Shown: positions 1 to 6,633, counted from the stretch's first letter. The stretch: DNA of 7,238 nucleotides from an uncultured beta proteobacterium (GCA_903928325.1 CAIYQF010000095.1:1-7238), one strand, 5' to 3'. Program-made: numbers and translations. Notes: generated from the letters alone by a model not told the origin.

Positions 1-335
1 CGATGGGCGCCAGACCGATGGAAGTGGCTTTTACCTTGCGTGCTAGCCCTGTTGACGCGTTTTTCTCGGTCGCATTGCCGCTGGCGCGTCCAGGACTTGT
101 GACTGCGGCTATTTTGACTTTCGCCCACACCGTAGGCGAGTTTGGCGTCGTTCTGATGATAGGCGGCAACATTCCTGGCAAGACGCGCGTGGTGTCCACC
201 CAAATTTACGGGCACGTGGAAGCCATGGAGTACGCGCAGGCGCATTGGCTGGCCGCCGGCATGGTGGTTTTCTCATTCGCCGTGTTGTTGGCTTTGTCCA
301 TGCTGCGCAAGCGCGTTGGGCAGGTGCTGCCATGA
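1..335 (+). CDS. modB: Molybdate ABC transporter permease ModB (C-terminal part, 5' end cut by window)
   Basis: This is the inner-membrane channel subunit of the molybdate importer, which would pair with ModC encoded next. The window begins inside the gene: the frame is open from base 1, with the first complete codon at base 3, and ends at a TGA at 333-335, giving about 110 residues of an expected 220-240. What remains holds the cytoplasmic coupling loop typical of binding-protein-dependent permeases, including ASPVDAFFSVALPLARPG, followed by a transmembrane segment that contains TVGEFG. GEFG in this position is characteristic of ModB/CysT-type permeases. A final hydrophobic segment (roughly residues 84-101) precedes a basic tail. 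The stop overlaps the modC start as ATGA, which indicates translational coupling. A sulfate permease would look similar, but the modC neighbour with a Mop-type domain favours molybdate. Confidence 0.9.
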   Translation, partial: MGARPMEVAFTLRASPVDAFFSVALPLARPGLVTAAILTFAHTVGEFGVVLMIGGNIPGKTRVVSTQIYGHVEAMEYAQAHWLAAGMVVFSFAVLLALSMLRKRVGQVLP

Positions 336-1417
336 GCAGCACAGACGGTTTGCGCCTTCGGCTCCAACTGGCGCGCAAAGACTTTCAAATGAACGTCGAT
401 CTTGACCTGCCTTCCACAGGCATCACCGTGTTGTTTGGGTCCTCGGGCTCGGGCAAAACAACCCTGCTGCGCTGCGTTGCTGGGCTGGAGCGGTTCGCCA
501 ATGGCCTGGTGCGCGTGGGCAGCGATCTGTGGCAAGACGACGCCCGCGGTGTGTACGTCCCAACCTGGCAACGCGACCTGGGGTTTGTGTTTCAAGAAGC
601 CAGTCTTTTTGAACACCTCAAGGTGCAAGACAACCTGGCGTTTGGCCTTAAGCGATCAAAAAAGCCGGGCGCTTCCCAAGCGCTGGCCCGTGCCATTGAA
701 TTGCTGGGAATAGGGCAGCTGTTGCACCGCCAAGCAGCCGGTTTGTCGGGCGGCGAAAAGCAACGGGTCGCTATCGCCAGGGCACTGGCCACCCAGCCCA
801 GCTTGCTGTTGCTTGATGAACCACTGTCGGCCTTGGACTTGACACGGCGTCAGGACATATTGCCCTGGCTTGAAAAAATGCGGGGTGAATTAAGCATACC
901 CATGCTCTACATCACGCATTCAGCCGACGAACTAGCCCGCTTGGCGGACCACCTCGTGGTGCTTGACAAGGGCTACGTCAAGGCCTCTGGAGCGGTACAA
1001 GACGTTCTGGCGCGGGTGGAAAGTCCGGTCATCGTTGGAGACGATGCGGGTGTGGTGTTGCGCGGCAGGGTTGCCCAGCGCGATCCCCTGTGGTACCTGG
1101 CACGCGTAGCGTTTTCCGGGGGGGATCTATGGGTGCGGGATAACGGCATTGCGGTGGGTCAGGCGGTTCGCCTGCGGGTCCTGGCAAGAGACGTCAGCAT
1201 CTCAGTCCACGAAACGCAAGACACCAGTATCCAAAACCACATTCACGGTCACATTGAAGCCATTGCCGATGACGCGCATCCATCGCAGGCCCTGGTTCGC
1301 ATCCGCTGCGGCAAATCCATTTTGCTGGGACGTGTCACCAAAAGAGCGATCGACGCATTGAACGTGGGCCTTGGTGATGCCATTTGGGCCCAAGTAAAGT
1401 CGGTGGCTGTGATCTAA
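332..1417 (+). CDS. modC: Molybdate ABC transporter ATP-binding protein ModC
   Basis: This is the cytoplasmic ATPase that powers molybdate import through ModB. The ATG at 332 overlaps the modB TGA and gives 361 residues, close to the usual length of about 350. The frame stays open further upstream to 245, but those codons lie inside modB and do not resemble a ModC N-terminus. Visible ATPase motifs are Walker A GSSGSGKT (36-43), the Q-loop glutamine (88) in FVFQEASLF, the signature LSGGEKQR (138-145), Walker B LLLLDEP (158-164), the D-loop SALD (166-169) and the switch histidine 196 in YITHS. The C-terminal 60 or so residues, from about 298 (TSIQNHIHGHIEAI) to the end, fit a Mop/TOBE molybdate-binding domain. 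Family knowledge suggests this domain senses intracellular molybdate and inhibits transport. The Mop-like tail separates it from sulfate (CysA) and generic ATPases. Confidence 0.95.
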   Translation: MSSTDGLRLRLQLARKDFQMNVDLDLPSTGITVLFGSSGSGKTTLLRCVAGLERFANGLVRVGSDLWQDDARGVYVPTWQRDLGFVFQEASLFEHLKVQDNLAFGLKRSKKPGASQALARAIELLGIGQLLHRQAAGLSGGEKQRVAIARALATQPSLLLLDEPLSALDLTRRQDILPWLEKMRGELSIPMLYITHSADELARLADHLVVLDKGYVKASGAVQDVLARVESPVIVGDDAGVVLRGRVAQRDPLWYLARVAFSGGDLWVRDNGIAVGQAVRLRVLARDVSISVHETQDTSIQNHIHGHIEAIADDAHPSQALVRIRCGKSILLGRVTKRAIDALNVGLGDAIWAQVKSVAVI

Positions 1418-1423
1418 ATAAAC

Positions 1424-1438
1424 CGATGGACCCCATCG
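1424..1438 (+). other. Short perfect hairpin between modC and the MgtC gene
   Basis: CGATGG and CCATCG form a six-base-pair inverted repeat around an ACC loop, beginning seven bases after the modC stop. No T-run follows, so it is not a standard intrinsic terminator. It may protect the modC mRNA 3' end, mark a processing site, or be chance. Confidence 0.3.
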
Positions 1439-1468
1439 ACCACTTCCTATCAAGCAAGGACTTTTGAC

Positions 1469-2143
1469 ATGCAATCCGACTTCTTTTCGGCCGTGGGCCT
1501 CGCCCTGTTGTTGGGATCCATTATTGGCATCGAGCGGCAATGGCACCGCCGACTGGTCGATTTAAAGACCAATGCGCTGGTGAGTCTTGGCGCCTGTCTT
1601 TTTATGCTGGTGACTAAGACGACGGATGGATTTTTGGAGCCTGTAAGGATGGCGGCCCAGATTGTCGTGGGCGTGGGATTTATCGGCGGAGGATTGTTGT
1701 TTCGAGACGGCGCACAAACCAAAGGCATTAACACCGCAGCCACCCTTTGGTGCTGCGCGGCAGTGGGTACCTTGTGTGGTTTAGGACGTTGGATGGAGGC
1801 AACCGGTGCGTCCTTGGTCGTCGTGCTAGCCAACACCGTACTGCGCCAAGTGGCCCAGTTGTTGAACCTAAAAATGGGTGTCAATGACAATCTGACAGAC
1901 CGTGTCCGCTTCGATTTAATCTGCCTGCCACCCGATGCACAGCAGGTGCGAGCCGGTGTGGAGCGCTTGTTCCGTGACGCCGGTGTGGAGATTCGGGCGG
2001 TTGGTCAATCGGTTTCCACTACGGATGCCAGCATCAGTATCAGCGTGCTTCTGGAGCACGCGGATTTGGTCAAGCACACAGAGTTGCTCTTGGATCAAAT
2101 GGGCGCTATGCGGGTGACCGGCCTTTCATGGTCTCATGTCTAG
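1469..2143 (+). CDS. MgtC/SapB family inner-membrane protein
   Basis: The 224-residue protein matches the MgtC/SapB family in length (Salmonella MgtC is about 230) and organisation. The N-terminal half has about five hydrophobic segments (roughly 5-20, 36-50, 62-78, 91-107 and 113-130). Family hallmarks are visible: GIERQWHRR (20-28) with a conserved glutamate, KTNALVSLGA (33-42), GVGFIGGGLLFRDG (68-81) and NTAATLWCCAAVG (88-100). The C-terminal part (about 145-224) is soluble and compatible with the ACT-like domain of longer MgtC proteins. In pathogens MgtC supports growth at low magnesium and modulates the F-type ATPase; in environmental relatives the role is mostly unknown, and nothing here shows the substrate. 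The ATG at 1469 is supported by AAGGA at 1456-1460, eight bases upstream. It lies 51 bases after modC in the same direction and could be co-transcribed with it. Confidence 0.88.
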   Translation: MQSDFFSAVGLALLLGSIIGIERQWHRRLVDLKTNALVSLGACLFMLVTKTTDGFLEPVRMAAQIVVGVGFIGGGLLFRDGAQTKGINTAATLWCCAAVGTLCGLGRWMEATGASLVVVLANTVLRQVAQLLNLKMGVNDNLTDRVRFDLICLPPDAQQVRAGVERLFRDAGVEIRAVGQSVSTTDASISISVLLEHADLVKHTELLLDQMGAMRVTGLSWSHV

Positions 2144-2148
2144 ACAAG

Positions 2149-2177
2149 CCAGGCGCCCCATCCGCGCGCCGGTTTTT
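2149..2177 (+). terminator. Probable intrinsic terminator after the MgtC gene
   Basis: CC-A-GGCGC pairs with GCGCC-GG, giving seven GC pairs with one bulged A and a nine-base loop, directly followed by TTTTT at 2173-2177. It starts six bases after the MgtC stop codon and works only in the plus direction, because no T-run lies on the other side. It also covers the TAA stop of the convergent ModA-like gene. The loop is long and the stem imperfect, so confidence is moderate. Confidence 0.45.
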
Positions 2178-2967
2178 ACGGTGCTGCAAACCCATTTGCA
2201 ATAAAGACGGCCTGCGATGGCTCGCTTTTTACACTTGCAATGAATGCACGGGCGCTCGCCGCATCGCGTGCTTTTGCCCCTAAAACGATGCAATAGGTGG
2301 TAATTTTTTGAAGTGCTTCGGGTAGTGGGCCGACCAATTTGGCTCCTTTGACCGGCAAAATTTCAGTGATCTGCTGGATGCCAAGTTCCAACTCCCCACG
2401 GGCTACCGGCTCCACGACAAAACCGACGTCTCCCAAAGTCGTTTTTGCTTTCATTTCTTCAGCTATCCCGAGTCGCTCCAGCACCGCAGCGAAATGCTTG
2501 CCGCTGGTTCCTTTGTTGGGGTCCATGTAGGTAATGGACTTGGCCTTGAGCAAGGTTTGACGCAATGCCTCAGGCGTAGATATGTCCGGCAATGGCGCGC
2601 CCTCTTGAATGGCAATGCCCACGCCGACCCGCCCTAAGGGTGAGTCGGTATGCGCCACCGACCACCCATTTCCCGCCACGGTGGCTAAAACGTCTTGGGT
2701 CAATACCAGCACGTCCGGCTGTCCGCCCTCAGTCAGCCGCTTCATCAAGACGCCCACGGGGGCAAACTCCACCTTGACCAAGTCTCCGGTCGATTTTTGG
2801 TAGTCCTTAATCAGCAGGGTCAGTGGCGTTTGGGCAGCTCCTGCGCTCCAGACCAATATCTCGGCGGCATGCGCTGCAGGGCCCATGAACATGGCGCACA
2901 GGCCAAGGCATAGTCCCACCAGGCATTTCGTGCTGCGGGCAGCGTCATAGGGTCGTATCGTCACCAT
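2176..2967 (-). CDS. Exported ModA-like solute-binding protein (ligand uncertain)
   Basis: This 263-residue protein resembles periplasmic type II solute-binding proteins of the molybdate-binding (ModA, SBP_bac_11-like) family. A signal peptide is clear: a basic start, a hydrophobic core around 16-30 and a signal peptidase site AHA/AE near 34-35. Homologous segments follow: ILVWSAGAAQTPL (37-49), GGQPDVLVLT (81-90), YMDPNKGTSGKHFA (147-160) and GELELGIQQITEIL (191-204). In canonical ModA the oxyanion is held partly by a serine in a SSG-type motif and a tyrosine near the last segment; here these positions read APVG (69-72) and IQQ (197-199). The ligand may therefore not be molybdate. The ATG at 2967 has AAGGA six bases upstream (2974-2978 on the plus strand). 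It follows iorB by 85 bases and no permease gene accompanies it. Generic annotation would probably call it a molybdate-binding protein. Confidence 0.82.
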   Translation of the reverse strand: MVTIRPYDAARSTKCLVGLCLGLCAMFMGPAAHAAEILVWSAGAAQTPLTLLIKDYQKSTGDLVKVEFAPVGVLMKRLTEGGQPDVLVLTQDVLATVAGNGWSVAHTDSPLGRVGVGIAIQEGAPLPDISTPEALRQTLLKAKSITYMDPNKGTSGKHFAAVLERLGIAEEMKAKTTLGDVGFVVEPVARGELELGIQQITEILPVKGAKLVGPLPEALQKITTYCIVLGAKARDAASARAFIASVKSEPSQAVFIANGFAAP

Positions 2968-3052
2968 GGTTCATCCTTGTTTGTGTTGTCGTTTCAATGC
3001 CTGTGCGGCCCGCGTCCTGGGCTATGGATCAGTCGGTGTTCACCAAACGGTT

Positions 3053-5302
3053 TCATGCCAAAGTGAACCCTTCTTGGCTAAACGGCGTTCGCCGGAGACG
3101 AATGCCCGTTGCCGCAGCAATCGCGTTGGCCAGCGCTGGGGTGATGGGCGCATAGGGCGGCTCGCCCATTCCACCCCACACATCGCCGCCCGTGGGTACC
3201 AAAACGGCGTTGATACGGGGCGTTTGCCGCAGTTGCATCAAGGGGTAGTCTTGCAGGTTGCTTTGCACCACGCGCCCGTCTTGCACGTTAATCTCGCTCA
3301 TGAACATGGTAGTCAAGGCGAAAATCACATTTCCTTCGATTTGGGCCCGCGCCGAGTCCAGGTTGGCCACGTGACCGGGGTCCACTGCCACCGTGATGCG
3401 GTGCAGGGTAACGGCCCTTTTCTCGCCCACCGATAGTTCCACCACACAGGCCGCGAAGCTGCCATAGGCATCTTGCACAGCCAAGCCCTGGAAGCGGCCC
3501 GCAGCCAACTTGCCGCCCCAGTTGCCTTCTTTGGCGGCCACTTCAAGAACCTTGCGGTCGCGGCTGCCCTGGGTCAGTAATTCGAGACGCCCGGCTAAGG
3601 GGTCTTTCCCTGCCGCTGTGAGCACTTCGTCTAGAAAGCACTCCCTTGCGAACGGATTTTGGGAGTGGTAAACCGAGCGCCAAAATCCCACCGGCACATT
3701 GATGTGGCTGATGGCGTGGCGCACATCGATGTGCGCCAGTTGGTACGGCATGTCGTGAAAGGCTTCGGCTGCCTGAAAGTCCCGGCCATTCTGGAGTGCA
3801 CTGGGGCGAATCTTCTCCAGCAGCGACTGCGATGCGATACGCGCTTGCCAGGCCGTCAGTTTGCCTGCACGGTCAACGACGGCACGTTGCCGGTACAAGG
3901 CAGCCGGGCGGTAAAAGTCATGCTGCATATCTTCTTCGCGCGACCACAGCAGCTTGACCGGCGTGCCAGGCACGTCTTTGGCAATTTGCACGGCCTGGCG
4001 GACGTAGTCCTGAAAGCCGCCGCGTCGCCCGAAGCCCCCGCCCAAAAAGGGTCGGTGCACGGTGATGTTTTGTAGCGCGACGCCCAGAGTCTTGGCGGCC
4101 TCGGCCATGGTTGCCTCGGCGTTTTGGGTGGGTGCCCAAACCTCTGCGTGTTCGCCAGTCACAAGGGCCGTGCAGTTTTGCGGCTCCAGTGTGAAGTGGT
4201 TCAGGTAGGGCGTGAAGTAATCGGCCTCCAAGGTCTTGTCGCCGGTGTCCGACGTGGCGGCGGCGGCGGCCCAGGCAGCTTCAAAATCGCCGTCCGAGCG
4301 CATCGGTCTGGCCTCGCCAATGCCGGATTCCAATATGCTCCGTATCGACGCGTCGTTTAATGACTCTGCGCCTTTGTAGTCCCACGCCACCTTCAAGGAC
4401 TTGACTGCTTGCTGCGCCCGCCACCAGTTGTCGGCTACCACGGCAACAAAGTCGGGGCCGGACACCACTTTTTTGATGCCACGGCGGTTCAGCACGGCTG
4501 AGGCATCAAAGGTCTGGGGTGAGCCGCCAAAAACCGGGCATTGCACCAGGGCCGCATACAACATGCCCGGCAGGCGCACGTCGATACCGTAGATGGCGCT
4601 GCCGTCGGATTTGGCCGGCAGGTCAAAGCGGCGCATCGGTTTGCCGATGATGGTCCATTGCTCTGGGGACTTCAGAACCAGCTCAGACGGCACTTTTTGC
4701 GCGCTTGCCGCCTGCGCCAGTTCACCATAGGTGGCGCTGCGTTTGCTTAGAAGGTGACTGATTTCCCCCAGCCTTGCGCTCAGATCTGCGGCTGGGACGC
4801 CCCAGCGTTGGCTGGCGGCGGCTTTGAGCATTTCGCGTGCTGCGGCGCCCGCTTTACGCATCACCAATTGCGAGTCGCGCGTGCCTCGGCTGCCCCCGGT
4901 GGCAAACGTGACGTAAACCTTGTTGCGCGCCAGGTGTTCGTTGACTGAGGCGAACTCCATGCGCACGTCCTCCCAGCGGCATTCAAGTTCTTCGGCCAGC
5001 ATCATCGGCAGGCTGGTGCTGGTGCCTTGGCCCATTTCGGCGCGGGCCACTTCGCAAACCACCTGGTTGTCTGGGGTGATTCGTATCCAAGCATTGATGT
5101 CCACCGCGCCTGAGCGCGGCCCGTCTGTGGCCAATTTGTCAGCGGCAGCTGGCGGCAGGTAGAAGCCCAAACTCAAGCCGCCAGCCCATGGGGCAGCGGC
5201 GCCTGCGACCAGGCTGCGCTGCAAAAAGCTGCGCCGTGCCGCATTCACTGGCGGGGTGGCGTAGATGGCAGTAGAAGCGGGTGGTTTATGGTGGTGCGTC
5301 AT
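3053..5302 (-). CDS. iorB: Molybdopterin-binding large subunit, isoquinoline 1-oxidoreductase/aldehyde dehydrogenase type (IorB-like)
   Basis: This is the catalytic subunit of a xanthine-oxidase-family molybdenum hydroxylase, which uses water to hydroxylate an N-heteroaromatic ring or oxidise an aldehyde. The 749 residues fit IorB-type proteins (about 720-780). A twin-arginine signal, RRSFLQ at 23-28 with a hydrophobic stretch to about 50, implies folded export to the periplasm. Cofactor and active-site motifs are EMGQGTSTSLPMMLAEEL (89-106), FLGGGFGRRGGF (419-430), GFWRSVYHSQNPFA (539-552) and GGMGEPPYAPITPALANA (710-727). The GGMGEP glutamate (714) corresponds to the catalytic base of the family. 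The GFWRSVYHSQN segment is typical of IorB-like members rather than CoxL or XdhB, and the CoxL cysteine active-site loop is absent. The ATG at 5302 lies nine bases after iorA, with only a weak GAG-containing ribosome site. The true substrate cannot be told from sequence. Confidence 0.92.
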   Translation of the reverse strand: MTHHHKPPASTAIYATPPVNAARRSFLQRSLVAGAAAPWAGGLSLGFYLPPAAADKLATDGPRSGAVDINAWIRITPDNQVVCEVARAEMGQGTSTSLPMMLAEELECRWEDVRMEFASVNEHLARNKVYVTFATGGSRGTRDSQLVMRKAGAAAREMLKAAASQRWGVPAADLSARLGEISHLLSKRSATYGELAQAASAQKVPSELVLKSPEQWTIIGKPMRRFDLPAKSDGSAIYGIDVRLPGMLYAALVQCPVFGGSPQTFDASAVLNRRGIKKVVSGPDFVAVVADNWWRAQQAVKSLKVAWDYKGAESLNDASIRSILESGIGEARPMRSDGDFEAAWAAAAATSDTGDKTLEADYFTPYLNHFTLEPQNCTALVTGEHAEVWAPTQNAEATMAEAAKTLGVALQNITVHRPFLGGGFGRRGGFQDYVRQAVQIAKDVPGTPVKLLWSREEDMQHDFYRPAALYRQRAVVDRAGKLTAWQARIASQSLLEKIRPSALQNGRDFQAAEAFHDMPYQLAHIDVRHAISHINVPVGFWRSVYHSQNPFARECFLDEVLTAAGKDPLAGRLELLTQGSRDRKVLEVAAKEGNWGGKLAAGRFQGLAVQDAYGSFAACVVELSVGEKRAVTLHRITVAVDPGHVANLDSARAQIEGNVIFALTTMFMSEINVQDGRVVQSNLQDYPLMQLRQTPRINAVLVPTGGDVWGGMGEPPYAPITPALANAIAAATGIRLRRTPFSQEGFTLA

Positions 5303-5311
5303 CTTGCGTTC

Positions 5312-5749
5312 TCACAGCTTGGCGGCAGCCTTGATGGCTGCCTTGATACGCGGGTAGGTGCCACAGCGGCACAGGTTGGTGATGGCGGCGTCGATGTCCG
5401 CGTCGCTGGGTTTGGGCTTGCGTGCGAGCAAGGCCGTAGCGGCCATTAACATGCCGGACTGGCAGTAGCCACATTGCGGCACTTGCTTTTCAATCCATGC
5501 CTTTTGAAGGGCGGATTTGCCGCCCAAGCCTTCGATAGTTGTTACTTTACGGCCCGCCGCCGCGCCGCTGGGAACGCTGCACGAGCGCACCGGTTCGCCG
5601 TCCAAAAGGACGGTGCAGGCCCCGCACTGGGCAATACCGCAGCCATATTTGGTGCCGGTCAGACCCACTTCGTCCCGAATGGCCCACAGCAAGGGCATGT
5701 CGGCTTCGATGTCGAGCGCAATGGACTTCCCGTTGATTTTCAGTTGCAT
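5312..5749 (-). CDS. iorA: 2Fe-2S small subunit of the molybdenum hydroxylase (IorA-like)
   Basis: This 145-residue electron-transfer subunit partners the IorB-like protein encoded next. The N-terminal ferredoxin-like domain carries a plant-type 2Fe-2S site: Cys37, Cys42 and Cys45 in CGIAQCGAC, and Cys57 in VRSC. The C-terminal helical domain holds the second cluster: Cys93 and Cys96 in QCGYCQSGM, and Cys127 and Cys129 in LCRCGTYPRI. All eight cysteines are present, so both clusters should be functional. There is no signal peptide; as in related enzymes, it is presumably exported already bound to the Tat-targeted large subunit. The ATG at 5749 is fixed by a strong Shine-Dalgarno sequence, AGGAGGA, seven bases upstream. 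The start lies inside mocA with a 10-base overlap, pointing to coupled translation. Neither a FAD subunit nor a cytochrome gene adjoins it. Confidence 0.94.
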   Translation of the reverse strand: MQLKINGKSIALDIEADMPLLWAIRDEVGLTGTKYGCGIAQCGACTVLLDGEPVRSCSVPSGAAAGRKVTTIEGLGGKSALQKAWIEKQVPQCGYCQSGMLMAATALLARKPKPSDADIDAAITNLCRCGTYPRIKAAIKAAAKL

Positions 5750-6315
5750 TCCAGTGTCCTCCTGCCTGATAACAAAACCTGCTCTGCCCTGGCCAGATCG
5801 TAAACGGTGTCCACGTCAAGAACGCAGCCGACATCATCGACGCCAATCACCGTGGCGCCGTACTTCTTAGCGACCGATGCCGCGCCCACATCGCCTTCGA
5901 GCTGCAGCAAATCACCTCGGCAGGCGGCCGCGAAGCCCACGGGGTGGCCTTTTTGACCCTGGTAGCACGGCACCACCACCGACCACGCTGGCAGATGGTG
6001 GGCCACATCCAACAGGGTTTGGGCTTGCACCAAAGGCAAGTCACCCGGCAGCACCAGCCAGCCTGCAGCGCCTGCCGTGGCGCGAACCCCGGCTGCGATG
6101 CTGTCGCCCATGCCCGCCGATTCGCCCTCCACCAGGTGCACAGGCAGGCCGCTGGCGCGCGCGGCTTGAAGCGTGTGGGCCAGTACCGGCTGGCCTGCCA
6201 GCAGGGCGCGCAGTTTGTGGGTACTACCGCCAGACGCCAAAAAGCGTGCCCCACGCCCGCAAGCCAGAACGATCACAACAGGACGATGTGCGGATGTCAA
6301 GGTCAAGCCCGCCAC
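5740..6315 (-). CDS. mocA: Molybdenum cofactor cytidylyltransferase-type nucleotidyltransferase (MocA-like)
   Basis: The 191-residue cytoplasmic enzyme belongs to the MobA-like NTP-transferase family. MocA transfers CMP to molybdopterin, making the dinucleotide cofactor required by xanthine-oxidase-family enzymes such as IorAB encoded just downstream. Visible features are a nucleotide-binding loop VLACGRGARF (16-25) with lysine 34, GMGDSIAAGV (68-77), LPGDLPLV (89-96, the metal-binding aspartate region), PCYQGQKGHPVGF (116-128), GDVGAA (141-146) and DVDTVYDL (167-174). The pattern GHPVGF with DVDT favours MocA over the guanylyl enzyme MobA. The loop has extra residues before the lysine and a cysteine where LAAG is usual. 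The first possible start is GTG at 6315, directly after the in-frame slyX TGA; TTG codons at residues 4 and 6 are alternatives, and no clear Shine-Dalgarno decides between them. The gene overlaps iorA by 10 bases. Confidence 0.88.
   Translation of the reverse strand: MAGLTLTSAHRPVVIVLACGRGARFLASGGSTHKLRALLAGQPVLAHTLQAARASGLPVHLVEGESAGMGDSIAAGVRATAGAAGWLVLPGDLPLVQAQTLLDVAHHLPAWSVVVPCYQGQKGHPVGFAAACRGDLLQLEGDVGAASVAKKYGATVIGVDDVGCVLDVDTVYDLARAEQVLLSGRRTLECN
5757..5763 (-). promoter_or_regulatory. Strong Shine-Dalgarno for iorA inside the mocA 3' end
   Basis: AGGAGGA (minus strand), seven bases before the iorA ATG, is the best ribosome-binding site in the minus-strand gene cluster. It lies wholly inside the mocA coding region, so iorA can start independently while still overlapping mocA. 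mocA and slyX have no comparable site, which suggests iorA is translated at a higher level. Confidence 0.65.
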
Positions 6316-6549
6316 TCAGTAATGCGGGGGCAGATCATCGCGCAAATTGCGCTGCGCCGGGGCTTGGGGGTCCGCAGCGTGCTGGCGCAAATGCAGCACT
6401 TCGCTAGTCAGAGCGTTGATTTGCGTTTGCTGACGGATGACGATCTGGTCGAGTTTGTCGAGCAGGTCTTCGGCAAAGCTGGCTTTGATTTCGAGTGCGG
6501 TCAGGCGCTGGGTGGTGTCGTCGGGCGCGTGGCTTGGTGTTGGGGTCAT
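6316..6549 (-). CDS. slyX: SlyX family protein
   Basis: This small 77-residue protein matches SlyX (about 72 residues in E. coli) in size, amphipathic coiled-coil character (about 13-58) and its ending DDLPPHY, the hallmark PPHY tail of the family. RLTALEIKASFAEDLLDKLD and VIRQQTQINALTSEV are the core helices. Its biochemical function is not established; in E. coli slyX lies beside slyD. The ATG at 6549 was chosen over a GTG at 6606 because the extra 19 residues do not look like a SlyX N-terminus; neither start has a recognisable Shine-Dalgarno sequence. The TGA stop abuts the mocA GTG in the same reading frame. SlyX has no known link to molybdenum enzymes, so its place at the head of the cluster may be only positional. 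Confidence 0.88.
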   Translation of the reverse strand: MTPTPSHAPDDTTQRLTALEIKASFAEDLLDKLDQIVIRQQTQINALTSEVLHLRQHAADPQAPAQRNLRDDLPPHY

Positions 6550-6577
6550 GGTGCGGGTCGTGTTGGGAACGCGAATT

Positions 6578-6592
6578 GTCGCCCCAGGCGAC
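6578..6592. other. Perfect inverted repeat in the divergent slyX/scoA region
   Basis: GTCGCC-CCA-GGCGAC is a six-base perfect inverted repeat with a three-base centre, lying 29 bases upstream of the slyX ATG and 93 bases before the scoA start. It could be an operator half-site pair or a hairpin in the slyX leader. In such GC-rich sequence it could also arise by chance. Confidence 0.3.
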
Positions 6593-6633
6593 GCTGGCCG
6601 CGCCACGCCAGCAAATCACAGGGTGGGCGACCT

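Noticed and set aside
245..331. A 29-residue N-terminal extension of ModC
   Set aside because: The frame is open, but the extension overlaps modB and is unlike a ModC N-terminus; the ATGA overlap start at 332 gives the normal length.
206..628. A 140-codon minus-strand open frame opposite modB/modC
   Set aside because: It is antisense to well-supported ABC transporter genes and shows no coherent domain or start signal.
2968..3052. A possible promoter or terminator between iorB and the ModA-like gene
   Set aside because: I found no convincing -35/-10 pair and no hairpin with a T-run; apart from the AAGGA ribosome site the gap holds nothing I can support.
2966..3436. A 156-codon open frame on the plus strand across the iorB/ModA-like junction
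   Set aside because: It is mostly antisense to the iorB C-terminus, has no family motif, and reads as low-information sequence rich in His, Arg and Gly.
3659..4075. A 138-codon plus-strand frame opposite iorB
   Set aside because: Shadow of the iorB coding strand; iorB has continuous family motifs across the same bases.
6550..6606. A longer SlyX starting from GTG at 6606
   Set aside because: The added 19 residues are absent from typical SlyX proteins and no ribosome site supports the GTG; the ATG at 6549 gives the family length.
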